Below are positions 1 to 4,474 of a DNA stretch of 7,495 bases, piece after piece. The stretch is taken from positions 1 through 7,495 of the forward strand of contig CALEHZ010000381.1 of the NCBI GenBank assembly GCA_937875715.1, in the 5' to 3' direction. Each line of letters opens with the position of its first letter. Within the stretch, counting starts at the first letter, position 1. The notes under the pieces are model-generated. The model did not search any database. It saw only the letters and a list, made by a program, of their open reading frames with translations, and was not told the origin of the DNA. A program made the translations under genes and the position numbers. Origin of the DNA: an uncultured Campylobacter sp. (GTDB lineage Bacteria; Campylobacterota; Campylobacteria; Campylobacterales; Campylobacteraceae).

Positions 1-276
1 CTTATGAGCCAAAAAGCAAGCGAGCTAAGCGGTGGCCAAAAGCAGCGTGTGAGTATAGCGCGCGTGCTAGCCAAAAAGCCAAAAGTCATCTTTGCCGATG
101 AGCCAACCGGCAACCTTGATAGCCACACTGCCGCAGATGTGATGAGCGTGCTTTGCGAGTATGCCAAAGAACGAGGCTCAGCCCTCGTGCTAGTCACGCA
201 CGATGAGCGACTAGCAGGGCAGATGGACGCGCTTTTTAGACTAGAAAACGAAAAACTAAACCAAATAAAGGAGTAA
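1..276 (+). CDS. ABC transporter ATP-binding protein, C-terminal part (LolD/MacB-like)
   Basis: This is the last 91 residues of an ABC ATPase. The frame is open to the first base, so the Walker A region lies outside the window. Visible motifs in order are the ABC signature LSGGQKQR, Walker B with catalytic glutamate (VIFADEP), the D-loop region (TGNLDS) and the H-loop histidine (LVTHD). The DEPTGNLDS signature is typical of the LolD/MacB/FtsE branch, which powers lipoprotein release, macrolide or peptide efflux, or division-linked transport; the substrate cannot be read from this fragment. An internal ATG at base 4 is not the true start, because the ATPase core must begin further upstream. 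Its stop lies 2 bases before the SPFH gene, whose Shine-Dalgarno sequence AAGGAG (268-273) sits inside this gene, indicating one operon. Confidence 0.9.
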   Translation, partial: LMSQKASELSGGQKQRVSIARVLAKKPKVIFADEPTGNLDSHTAADVMSVLCEYAKERGSALVLVTHDERLAGQMDALFRLENEKLNQIKE

Positions 277-278
277 CA

Positions 279-1277
279 ATGGAAGTGTTTAGCATATTTT
301 TGCTTTTACTTATCGGTTTTGCGGTGCTTATCATCAAGCTTGGGATCAAAATCGTCTCACAAGCTGATGTATTGATAGTGGAGCGTTTGGGGCGTTTTCA
401 CAGGGTGCTTGATGGTGGATTTCATGTCATCATCCCGTTTTTTGATAGCGTAAGAGCAAGGCTAAGCGTGCGTGAGGGGCTAGTAGATATCAGCCGCCAG
501 CAAGTGATCACCAAAGACAATGTAAATATCATGGTTGATGGAATCGTGTTTTTAAAGGTGATTGATGGTCGAATGGCACAATATAATGTAGAAAACTACA
601 AAATGGCGATTTCAAATCTAGCTATGACAACGCTTCGCTCAGCTATCGGCGAAATGAGCCTAGATATGACCTTAGGCGGTCGTGATGAGCTAAATGCAAA
701 ACTTCAAAGCGCTCTAGCAGATGCTGCAAACAACTGGGGCGTAAAAATCATGCGTGTAGAAATCTCTGATATTTCTGTGCCACAAGATATTGAAATGGCG
801 ATGAATATGCAAATGAAAGCCGAGCGTGAAAAACGTGCTATTGAGCTAAATGCTGAGGCTAAAAAAGCAGCACTAATTCGCAATGCTGAGGCGCTAAAAC
901 AAGAAAAAGTGCTAGAAGCTGAGGCGATCGAGCGTATGGCAGATGCTAAAAAATACGAGCAAATCGCACTTGCACAGGGTCAAAAAGAAGCGATGGAAGC
1001 GATAAACGAAGCTGCTAATAGCTCTCATGCTGGACTGGAGTTTTTACTAGCAAATGAGCGTGTGAAAGCTTTTGGCGAGCTTGCTAAAAATAGCGCAAAT
1101 GATAAGATTCTTGTGCCTTATGAAACAAGCGAGCTAATCGGCTCTCTTAGCGTGTTTAAAGAGTTTTTAAGCACTCGTGCTTCAAAAAATTCTCCAAAAA
1201 ATTCAGCCCAAAAATTTACAGAAAATTCTTCAAAAAATTCAGCACAGAATTTTAGAGAAAATTCAAGCGAGAATTAG
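279..1277 (+). CDS. SPFH/band-7 domain membrane protein (stomatin/QmcA-like)
   Basis: The protein has 332 residues. An N-terminal membrane anchor (about residues 3-22, rich in L, I, F) is followed by an SPFH/PHB domain (about 24-185) with the family-typical stretch VLIVERLGRFHRVLDGG and the later ERLGRF/ISRQQVITKDNV pattern. Next comes an Ala/Glu/Lys-rich coiled coil (about 185-250, EAKKAALIRNAEALKQEK). Such proteins oligomerise on the inner membrane as scaffolds for membrane microdomains and protease control, as QmcA does in E. coli. The start has a good Shine-Dalgarno (AAGGAG, 5 bases upstream). The following gene is an NfeD protein, the classic partner of SPFH proteins. The C-terminal 30 residues are an Asn/Ser-rich tail made of two near-identical 12-residue units, unusual for the family. 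Family assignment is firm; the cellular role is inferred from homologues. Confidence 0.93.
   Translation: MEVFSIFLLLLIGFAVLIIKLGIKIVSQADVLIVERLGRFHRVLDGGFHVIIPFFDSVRARLSVREGLVDISRQQVITKDNVNIMVDGIVFLKVIDGRMAQYNVENYKMAISNLAMTTLRSAIGEMSLDMTLGGRDELNAKLQSALADAANNWGVKIMRVEISDISVPQDIEMAMNMQMKAEREKRAIELNAEAKKAALIRNAEALKQEKVLEAEAIERMADAKKYEQIALAQGQKEAMEAINEAANSSHAGLEFLLANERVKAFGELAKNSANDKILVPYETSELIGSLSVFKEFLSTRASKNSPKNSAQKFTENSSKNSAQNFRENSSEN
1197..1268 (+). repeat. 36-bp tandem repeat, two copies, in the 3' end of the SPFH gene
   Basis: Two in-frame units, 1197-1232 and 1233-1268, encode KNSAQKFTENSS and KNSAQNFRENSS. They differ at only a few bases, and a partial related unit (SKNSP) precedes them. 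The unit is a multiple of three, so gain or loss of copies would change tail length without breaking the frame. Confidence 0.85.
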
Positions 1278-1280
1278 GCG

Positions 1281-1673
1281 ATGACTGCGATTATTTTTGG
1301 CTCGGTGGCGCTTTTGTGCTTTATAGTTGAGCTTATGTTTTTGGATTTTACCTTTTTTGTTTTTGCGCTTGGCTTTGCGCTAACTGCCTTGATTGCGTGG
1401 CTGGTGCCGGCTTTGTGGTGGATTCATCTAATAATTGCACTTATTCTTTCACTTGTATTTTTATTTACAATCAAAAAGCCGCTTGTGCGATTTTTTAGCG
1501 CCAAAAAAAGCAAGGATAACTTTTTAGACGAGACAGGATTTGGCGTGGTAAAAGATGGTATGATCGAGTTTAAAGGCACTTTGTGGAAAGCTGATGTTAG
1601 CGAGCTAAAAGAAGGCGAGCAAGTAAAAGTTTTTGGGCTAAAAGACGGAGAAATAATTTTTGAAAAAGTTTGA
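1281..1673 (+). CDS. NfeD family membrane protein (short form)
   Basis: The protein has 130 residues. Three closely packed hydrophobic segments (about 3-20, 24-43 and 46-66) are followed by a basic cytoplasmic linker and a C-terminal OB-fold-like domain of about 50 residues (GFGVVKDGMIEFKGTLWKA then GEQVKVFGLKDGEIIFEKV). This matches the short NfeD class that lacks the ClpP-like protease domain. NfeD proteins pair with SPFH proteins at the membrane, and the SPFH gene ends only 3 bases upstream. The start has a weak ribosome site (GG at 1278-1279 region), so translation is probably coupled to the SPFH gene. It is the last core-like gene before the tRNA-derived attachment site at 1701. Confidence 0.9.
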   Translation: MTAIIFGSVALLCFIVELMFLDFTFFVFALGFALTALIAWLVPALWWIHLIIALILSLVFLFTIKKPLVRFFSAKKSKDNFLDETGFGVVKDGMIEFKGTLWKADVSELKEGEQVKVFGLKDGEIIFEKV

Positions 1674-1700
1674 TTTTAGCTGCAATTTATAAAATTCAAA

Positions 1701-1719
1701 TGGTGGCCAGAGGCAGAAT
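1701..1719 (-). other. tRNA 3'-end fragment, putative attachment site of an integrated element
   Basis: Read on the minus strand the sequence is ATTCTGCCTCTGGCCACCA. This is the end of a T loop (ATT), the 3' strand of a T stem (CTGCC), a 7-base acceptor 3' strand (TCTGGCC), discriminator A and CCA. No matching 5' half (acceptor GGCCAGA, D arm, anticodon arm) follows on either side, so this is a fragment and not a tRNA gene. Integrases commonly use tRNA 3' ends and leave such a copy at the far end of the element. The orientation predicts the element on the high-coordinate side and the intact tRNA beyond the window. A tRNA-Phe source is my guess from memory of similar acceptor stems and is not certain. 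Confidence 0.72.
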
Positions 1720-1813
1720 AGATTAAAGTTATATAATGATGAAATATAGTTTTTTATATACATTATTTAATAAAAAAACTTTAAAAAAACATTTAATTAT
1801 TTTGTATTTTTTA

Positions 1814-1905
1814 TTTGGAGGCAAGCCCCCAAACCCCCATACGCCAAAAAAGAAAGGTGAGTTAAAATAAGAGATTAAGCACAAAATCTTTTCTTTTTGG
1901 CGTAT
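1814..1905. repeat. Composite inverted-repeat element
   Basis: It starts with a hairpin at 1814-1833 (TTTGGAGG, loop CAAG, CCCCCAAA, with one A-C mismatch). A longer dyad follows: ATACGCCAAAAAAGAAA at 1839-1855 and its near-perfect complement at 1890-1905, differing by one A in the A-run, around a 34-base loop. The arms are the same motif that recurs at 2085, 2249 and 3085, so this looks like one unit of an interspersed repeat family and not a gene-specific signal. Confidence 0.6.
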
Positions 1906-1988
1906 CAAAATAAACACTGAGACAGCTAAAACATTGATTTTATCATATTTAAAAGGACTTAACTTTTTAATTTTTTAGCTATTGTGTC

Positions 1989-2002
1989 TATACGCGCGTA
2001 TA
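1989..2002. promoter_or_regulatory. Perfect 14-bp palindrome with CGCGCG core
   Basis: TATACGCGCGTATA is a perfect dyad in strongly AT-rich surroundings. TATACT and TAATAATG follow directly and could act as a -10 region for a rightward transcript through the hairpins at 2025-2085. A protein-binding site is the simplest reading; the binding factor is unknown. Confidence 0.35.
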
Positions 2003-2044
2003 CTAATAATGTCAAATCAAATTTTTTGCTATTTTAAGCAAATT

Positions 2045-2065
2045 TTTTGTCCCACTGGGACAAAA
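2045..2065. repeat. Near-perfect 10-bp inverted repeat around a single base
   Basis: The arms TTTTGTCCCA (2045-2054) and TGGGACAAAA (2056-2065) are exact complements around C2055. As RNA this is a 9-bp stem with a 3-base loop; as DNA it is a 21-bp dyad that could be an operator. Confidence 0.6.
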
Positions 2066-2068
2066 TTT

Positions 2069-2085
2069 AGGGCTTCGCCCTTTTT
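2069..2085 (+). terminator. Rho-independent terminator-like hairpin
   Basis: The stem AGGGC/GCCCT with loop TTC is followed immediately by five T residues. No protein gene lies directly upstream on this strand within 390 bases, so it would end either read-through from the NfeD operon or a small non-coding transcript. Confidence 0.5.
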
Positions 2086-2120
2086 ACGCCAAAAAAGAAA
2101 AAATTGATTAAAATCTGAGC
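2081..2120. repeat. TACGCC-A-run repeat, copy related to 3081-3120
   Basis: The first 20 bases, TTTTTACGCCAAAAAAGAAA, are identical to 3081-3100. The following TGATTAAA and TGAG are shared as well, with small indels. At 3081 this piece runs directly into the 60-bp repeat, whereas here it is separated from its 60-bp partner (2276) by about 155 bases. Confidence 0.65.
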
Positions 2121-2248
2121 TTAAAAAATAATATTATCATTTAACGCATTTTAAGCTATGTAGAATGCTTAAAAAATAAAAAAGAATACAAAGATAGCAC
2201 AAAAAGTCTTTTAAGCTCTCAAGGCTCTTTAAAGTAGCAAGAATAAGA

Positions 2249-2271
2249 TTTTCTTTTTTTTGGCGTAAAAA
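2249..2271. repeat. TACGCC-A-run repeat, inverted copy
   Basis: This is the reverse complement of the motif at 2081-2101, with two extra T residues in the homopolymer. The two copies together form a long-range inverted repeat spanning about 190 bases upstream of higBA. Confidence 0.65.
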
Positions 2272-2275
2272 GCTT

Positions 2276-2335
2276 TTGAGCGTTAGCGAAAAAGCTCGCA
2301 AGCTCAAAAATTTCTAGAAATTTACTTAAAACTAT
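2276..2335. repeat. 60-bp direct repeat, left copy (flanks higBA)
   Basis: Aligned without gaps to 3115-3174, 49 of 60 bases match by my hand count, including an unbroken GTTAGCGAAAAAGC and the shared end AAAACTAT. The left copy also contains the palindrome AAATTTCTAGAAATTT (2308-2323) and an inverted repeat TTTTGAGC/GCTCAAAA (about 2274-2309), neither conserved in the right copy. Confidence 0.75.
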
Positions 2336-2363
2336 TGATTTATACCTTTTATTCGTGTATAAT
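2335..2363 (+). promoter_or_regulatory. Promoter of higBA
   Basis: TTGATT (2335-2340), a 17-base spacer and TATAAT (2358-2363) preceded by TG make a near-ideal vegetative promoter. The expected transcription start, 6-8 bases after the hexamer, falls on or next to the higB ATG at 2369, so the mRNA would have essentially no leader. Confidence 0.7.
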
Positions 2364-2368
2364 TCATT

Positions 2369-2653
2369 ATGATTAAAAGTTTTAAAGACAAAGAGACAGA
2401 GCTCATTTTTAATGAAGTTTTTTCTAAAAAATTTCCTGCTAATATACAAGCAATAGCTTTGCGAAAACTTTTAATGATAAATAATGCAAACAATATAAAC
2501 GATTTGCGTGTGCCACCATCAAATCATTTAGAAAAACTCACTGGCGATAGAGCAGGGCAATATAGCATAAGAATAAATGATAAGTGGCGAATTTGTTTTA
2601 AACTAGAAAATCAAAATGATTTTTGCGAACTAGAAATCGTGGATTATCACTAA
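2369..2653 (+). CDS. higB: HigB toxin (RelE/ParE superfamily mRNA endoribonuclease)
   Basis: The protein has 94 residues, full length for HigB. The start MIKSFKDKETELIF and the block from residue 46 (LRVPPSNHLEKL, then GDRAGQYSIRIN and KWRICF, ending in EIVDYH) are the hallmark pattern of the HigB family. The conserved basic and aromatic residues R61, Q64, Y65, R68, W73, R74 and terminal Y93-H94 are all present, so the toxin looks intact. HigB binds the ribosome and cleaves translated mRNA. The ATG gives the canonical N-terminus but has no Shine-Dalgarno; the promoter places transcription start on it. Gene order is toxin then antitoxin, typical for hig loci, with an 11-base gap to higA. Confidence 0.93.
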   Translation: MIKSFKDKETELIFNEVFSKKFPANIQAIALRKLLMINNANNINDLRVPPSNHLEKLTGDRAGQYSIRINDKWRICFKLENQNDFCELEIVDYH

Positions 2654-2664
2654 AAGGATGAAAT

Positions 2665-2955
2665 ATGAATAAAATACCATTGCCAAGTGTAGCTGAGATT
2701 TTAGCAGATGAGTTTATGAAACCTTTTGGAATTTCTGCCTACAAATTAGCCAAAGACATAGATGTGCCAGTATCACGCATACAAGATATTCTACACAGCA
2801 GACGCAGAATTTCAGTTGATACTGCTTTAAGGCTTTCAAAGTATTTTGGTATGAGCGATAACTTTTTTATAAATATTCAAAGCGAAATTGAACTAAGAGA
2901 AAGCAAAACTAGGCAAAAAGATAAGCTTGATGAAATTAAGCCTTTGGCTAGTTAG
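2665..2955 (+). CDS. higA: HigA antitoxin (XRE-family HTH)
   Basis: The protein has 96 residues. The N-terminus (PSVAEILADEFMKPFGIS) and the helix-turn-helix of about residues 22-66 (ISAYKLAKDIDVPVSRIQDIL, then RRRISVDTALRLSKYFGMSDNFF) match the HigA/VapI group. HigA neutralises HigB and represses the operon by binding DNA as a dimer. The start is supported by AAGGA at 2654-2658, directly after the higB stop. Thus the antitoxin has a strong ribosome site while the toxin has none, a bias that would favour antitoxin synthesis. The C-terminal 20 residues are charged and probably flexible. The pair is flanked by 60-bp direct repeats. Confidence 0.93.
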   Translation: MNKIPLPSVAEILADEFMKPFGISAYKLAKDIDVPVSRIQDILHSRRRISVDTALRLSKYFGMSDNFFINIQSEIELRESKTRQKDKLDEIKPLAS

Positions 2956-3015
2956 AATATTATATTTTATTTGGATTTAAGCATTGATTTGCTAGACTTT
3001 CATTTGTTTCATTTA

Positions 3016-3034
3016 GCTCCACATTTTGTGGGGC
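3016..3034. other. Hairpin downstream of higA
   Basis: GCTCCACA, loop TTT, TGTGGGGC forms an 8-bp stem with one G-U pair. It lies 60 bases after the higA stop, between convergent higA and abiEii. No clean T-run follows on either strand, so it is at best a weak terminator or a processing site. Confidence 0.35.
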
Positions 3035-3080
3035 GATTTCATTTTGAAAATTCATTTTTTATCCTTTCAATATTTTTAAA

Positions 3081-3100
3081 TTTTTACGCCAAAAAAGAAA
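3081..3100. repeat. TACGCC-A-run repeat, third forward copy
   Basis: It is identical over 20 bases to 2081-2100. Here it joins directly to the 60-bp repeat at 3115-3174, making an apparently intact ~94-bp unit. Confidence 0.65.
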
Positions 3101-3114
3101 AAAAAATGATTAAA

Positions 3115-3174
3115 TTGAGTGTTAGCGAAAAAGCCTACAAATTCAAAAATTTTTATAATTTTAGTCAAAACTAT
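3115..3174. repeat. 60-bp direct repeat, right copy (flanks higBA)
   Basis: This is the partner of 2276-2335 in the same orientation, 49 of 60 bases identical without gaps. The two copies bracket the higBA operon and its promoter, leaving a 779-base interior. Confidence 0.75.
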
Positions 3175-3226
3175 CTAAGCTTTCCTTTTTTATATAACTT
3201 ATATAAATATAATATCAATTAACTAA

Positions 3227-3250
3227 TTATTTTTCTCTTTCAGTTTCTAT
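3227..3250. repeat. 24-bp direct repeat at the 3' end of abiEii (partner 4451-4474)
   Basis: 21 of 24 bases match the 3' end of the primase gene (4451-4474), so both proteins end in similar tails (IETEREK and KETERER). The two copies bracket the AbiE-like operon. The sequence is purine-rich on the coding strand and may partly reflect a conserved ribosome-site function at the primase end. Confidence 0.5.
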
Positions 3251-3976
3251 TTTCTGCGTTTGATTTTTGTTAATGCTAAAATTTTTAATAAATTCCTTTT
3301 GCATTTCTTTTCGTTTGTCATTCAATGAATTAGTAATTTTGGATTCAAGATTTTGCGTAAAATTATTTAAATCTATGCTATCGTTGCTTACTAGTTTATG
3401 CCTTTTAACTTCATCTGTTAAAAGTATATTTAATTCGTCAGCTCCACAATATGTTATTCTTTCATTGATTTGCCATAACTGCTTAAAATCAAAATGCTCT
3501 GGATACTTGTCTATCAAAAAATTCAAATCATATAAATCACGCACTTTATCTCTACCGTTAAATGCTGATATTTTCATATCAATTAGCTCTGAAATATTAT
3601 ACACATTTACACCATCAATATTTGTGTATGTCAAAATTCCTTGTTGTAGAAACGCTTTATTTCTATTGCTTACTTCAATTTTTAGTGGATAATTGCCAAG
3701 ATGAGATTTGCCACCATAATCTAGCATTGCTCTAAAAACAGTGTCTGTATCTTTTTTAATGCTAATATTATAATCTTTAAATTTTAGATTTGATTTTAAG
3801 AGTTTTGCTACATTCATATTGTTGCTTTTAGCATCTAAGTCAATATCTTCTGAGTATCTATTTAATCCGTAAAACAAAGATAGAGCCGTGCCACCTTTTA
3901 ATACAAAATTATCATTTAAAGCAGCTAAAACTTGTTTTATTATTTCTATTCTTTCTTTTTGATGATCCTCATACAT
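3227..3976 (-). CDS. abiEii: AbiEii/DUF1814-family nucleotidyltransferase toxin
   Basis: The protein has 249 residues. Motif I of the DNA polymerase-beta-like nucleotidyltransferase fold is clear: LKGGTALSLFYG (26-37) followed by RYSEDIDLD (40-48), with putative metal-binding D44 and D46. A second acidic strand is LKIEVS (98-103). The later conserved block ELIDMKISAFNGRDKVRDLYDL (120-141) carries K125 and the R/D pairs typical of DUF1814. AbiEii toxins act in type IV toxin-antitoxin and abortive-infection systems; relatives such as MenT modify tRNA acceptor ends. H. pylori JHP933 is a structurally known DUF1814 protein. The start lies 3 bases past the upstream stop, with AAGGA at 3984-3988. 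The C-terminal tail (about 225-249) is low-complexity and ends in a 24-bp repeat shared with the primase gene. Confidence 0.88.
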   Translation of the reverse strand: MYEDHQKERIEIIKQVLAALNDNFVLKGGTALSLFYGLNRYSEDIDLDAKSNNMNVAKLLKSNLKFKDYNISIKKDTDTVFRAMLDYGGKSHLGNYPLKIEVSNRNKAFLQQGILTYTNIDGVNVYNISELIDMKISAFNGRDKVRDLYDLNFLIDKYPEHFDFKQLWQINERITYCGADELNILLTDEVKRHKLVSNDSIDLNNFTQNLESKITNSLNDKRKEMQKEFIKNFSINKNQTQKIETEREK

Positions 3977-3979
3977 AAG

Positions 3980-4366
3980 CTAGTCCTTATTTTCTAAAAA
4001 GTAGAATTTAGTAAGTTCGTATTTTAAAAAGTTTTCAACATTATTTAATATTTTAAACTTTTTTAAATTCTCGTAAAGTTCTTTCGCTTCATCATCATCT
4101 AAATAATCGCTTACACAATTTTTCAGTTCTTTTGTATCGTTATTTAAGACCAAATCAGCAATAGCTCTAGCAAAATTTGCTACAAAATCCTCTTTATTTA
4201 AAAATGAAATATAGCGTTTTTTAATGCCCCAATCGCCTAATTTTTCATTAAAATCATATTTTTTAGGCTCATTATCCCAAAATAAAAGTGGATGCCAGTC
4301 AGCAGTTTTGCCATTTTCATCAGGCAAATTTAGAGCCTGCCAACCTGAGTAATATTTAGGTATCAT
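3980..4366 (-). CDS. Putative antitoxin partner of the AbiEii-like toxin (unknown family)
   Basis: The protein has 128 residues and I do not recognise a named domain. It begins MIPKYYSGWQALNLPDENGK followed by TADWHPLLFWD, then an acidic, largely helical C-terminal half. No winged helix is visible, and at 128 residues it is much shorter than classical AbiEi antitoxins. Position argues for an antitoxin: it is first in a two-gene operon, 3 bases before the nucleotidyltransferase, with its own promoter (TATAAT 4390-4395) and an inverted repeat over its start. Shine-Dalgarno AAGGAA precedes the ATG by about 5 bases. Antitoxins of this toxin superfamily are known to be diverse, as in the mycobacterial Men systems. 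The gene is convincing; the role is inferred from context only. Confidence 0.8.
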   Translation of the reverse strand: MIPKYYSGWQALNLPDENGKTADWHPLLFWDNEPKKYDFNEKLGDWGIKKRYISFLNKEDFVANFARAIADLVLNNDTKELKNCVSDYLDDDEAKELYENLKKFKILNNVENFLKYELTKFYFLENKD

Positions 4367-4389
4367 TGAATTCCTTGATTTTTCAATGA
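4363..4389. promoter_or_regulatory. Inverted repeat over the start of the AbiE-like operon
   Basis: TCATTGAA (4363-4370) and TTCAATGA (4382-4389) are perfect 8-bp arms with an 11-bp spacer. They span from the antitoxin ATG to the base next to the -10 box. This is a natural place for an autorepression operator or for a leader hairpin that hides the ribosome site (AAGGAA lies in the loop). Confidence 0.45.
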
Positions 4390-4451
4390 ATTATATCAAA
4401 ATTTAAGTTACTCTCAAAGACTACATTATTCAATTTATCTAAATCATCCAT
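4383..4451 (-). CDS. Possible 22-codon ORF coupled to the primase gene, perhaps a truncated gene start
   Basis: The ATG overlaps the primase stop as TAATG and has AAAGGGA upstream in the primase 3' end, so it is well placed for coupled translation. It encodes MDDLDKLNNVVFESNLNFDI followed by two more residues and stops within the leader of the AbiE-like operon. I do not recognise it. It may be the surviving start of a gene that once followed the primase, cut off when the AbiE-like operon arrived, or a chance frame. Confidence 0.3.
   Translation of the reverse strand: MDDLDKLNNVVFESNLNFDIIH
4390..4417 (-). promoter_or_regulatory. Promoter of the AbiE-like operon
   Basis: On the minus strand TTGAGA (4412-4417), a 16-base spacer and TATAAT (4390-4395) precede the antitoxin start. 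Predicted transcription begins near 4383, giving a leader of under 20 bases. The -10 lies inside the end of the 22-codon frame that follows the primase gene. Confidence 0.65.
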
Positions 4452-4474
4452 TATCTTTCCCTTTCAGTTTCTTT
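4451..4474. repeat. 24-bp direct repeat at the 3' end of the primase gene (partner 3227-3250)
   Basis: This is the second copy of the 24-bp repeat described at 3227-3250. On the minus strand it carries the AAAGGGA ribosome site for the 22-codon frame starting at 4451. Confidence 0.5.

Larger units (their letters stand above)
2012..2085 (+). ncRNA. Candidate small structured RNA
   Basis: Three hairpins follow one another: TTTGCT/AGCAAA (2025-2042), a 10-bp dyad TTTTGTCCCA/TGGGACAAAA (2045-2065), and AGGGC/GCCCT with a T-run (2069-2085). A possible promoter overlaps the palindrome at 1989-2004. No open reading frame of note lies inside. The 5' end is a guess. It may equally be only a terminator array or a repeat remnant. 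Confidence 0.25.
1720..2368. other. Gene-poor, repeat-rich stretch at the element's left end
   Basis: I see no convincing protein gene here. It holds a G/C-rich hairpin and an inverted repeat (1814-1905), a CGCGCG-core palindrome (1989-2002), three successive hairpins ending in a terminator (2025-2085), four copies of the TACGCCAAAAAAGAAAA motif, an inverted repeat TTTTAAGC/GCTTAAAA (2149-2174), a 13-base direct repeat GCTTAAAAAATAA (2119-2131 and 2167-2179), one copy of the 60-bp repeat (2276-2335) and the higBA promoter. A TATAAT at 1732-1737 has no gene to serve. Confidence 0.7.

Noticed and set aside
1701..1719. Complete tRNA gene
   Set aside because: Only the 3' end is present; neighbouring bases do not supply an anticodon arm, D arm or 5' acceptor strand.
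1729..1917. 62-codon minus-strand frame
   Set aside because: It runs through the inverted repeat and the hairpin at 1814-1905; its composition is that of repeat DNA (VWGFGGLPP from the C-rich run), and it has no ribosome site.
2219..2449. 76-codon minus-strand frame
   Set aside because: It overlaps the higBA promoter and the 5' part of higB, covers two repeat copies, and shows no family signature or ribosome site.
2971..3222. 83-codon plus-strand frame after higA
   Set aside because: It starts at a non-ATG codon, is Phe-rich low-complexity translation of AT-rich repeats, and spans the 60-bp repeat; no ribosome site.
1720..3226. CRISPR array
   Set aside because: The repeats are unequally spaced and alternate in orientation, with no uniform spacers.
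3267..3692. 141-codon plus-strand frame
   Set aside because: Antisense shadow of abiEii, whose motifs are unambiguous.
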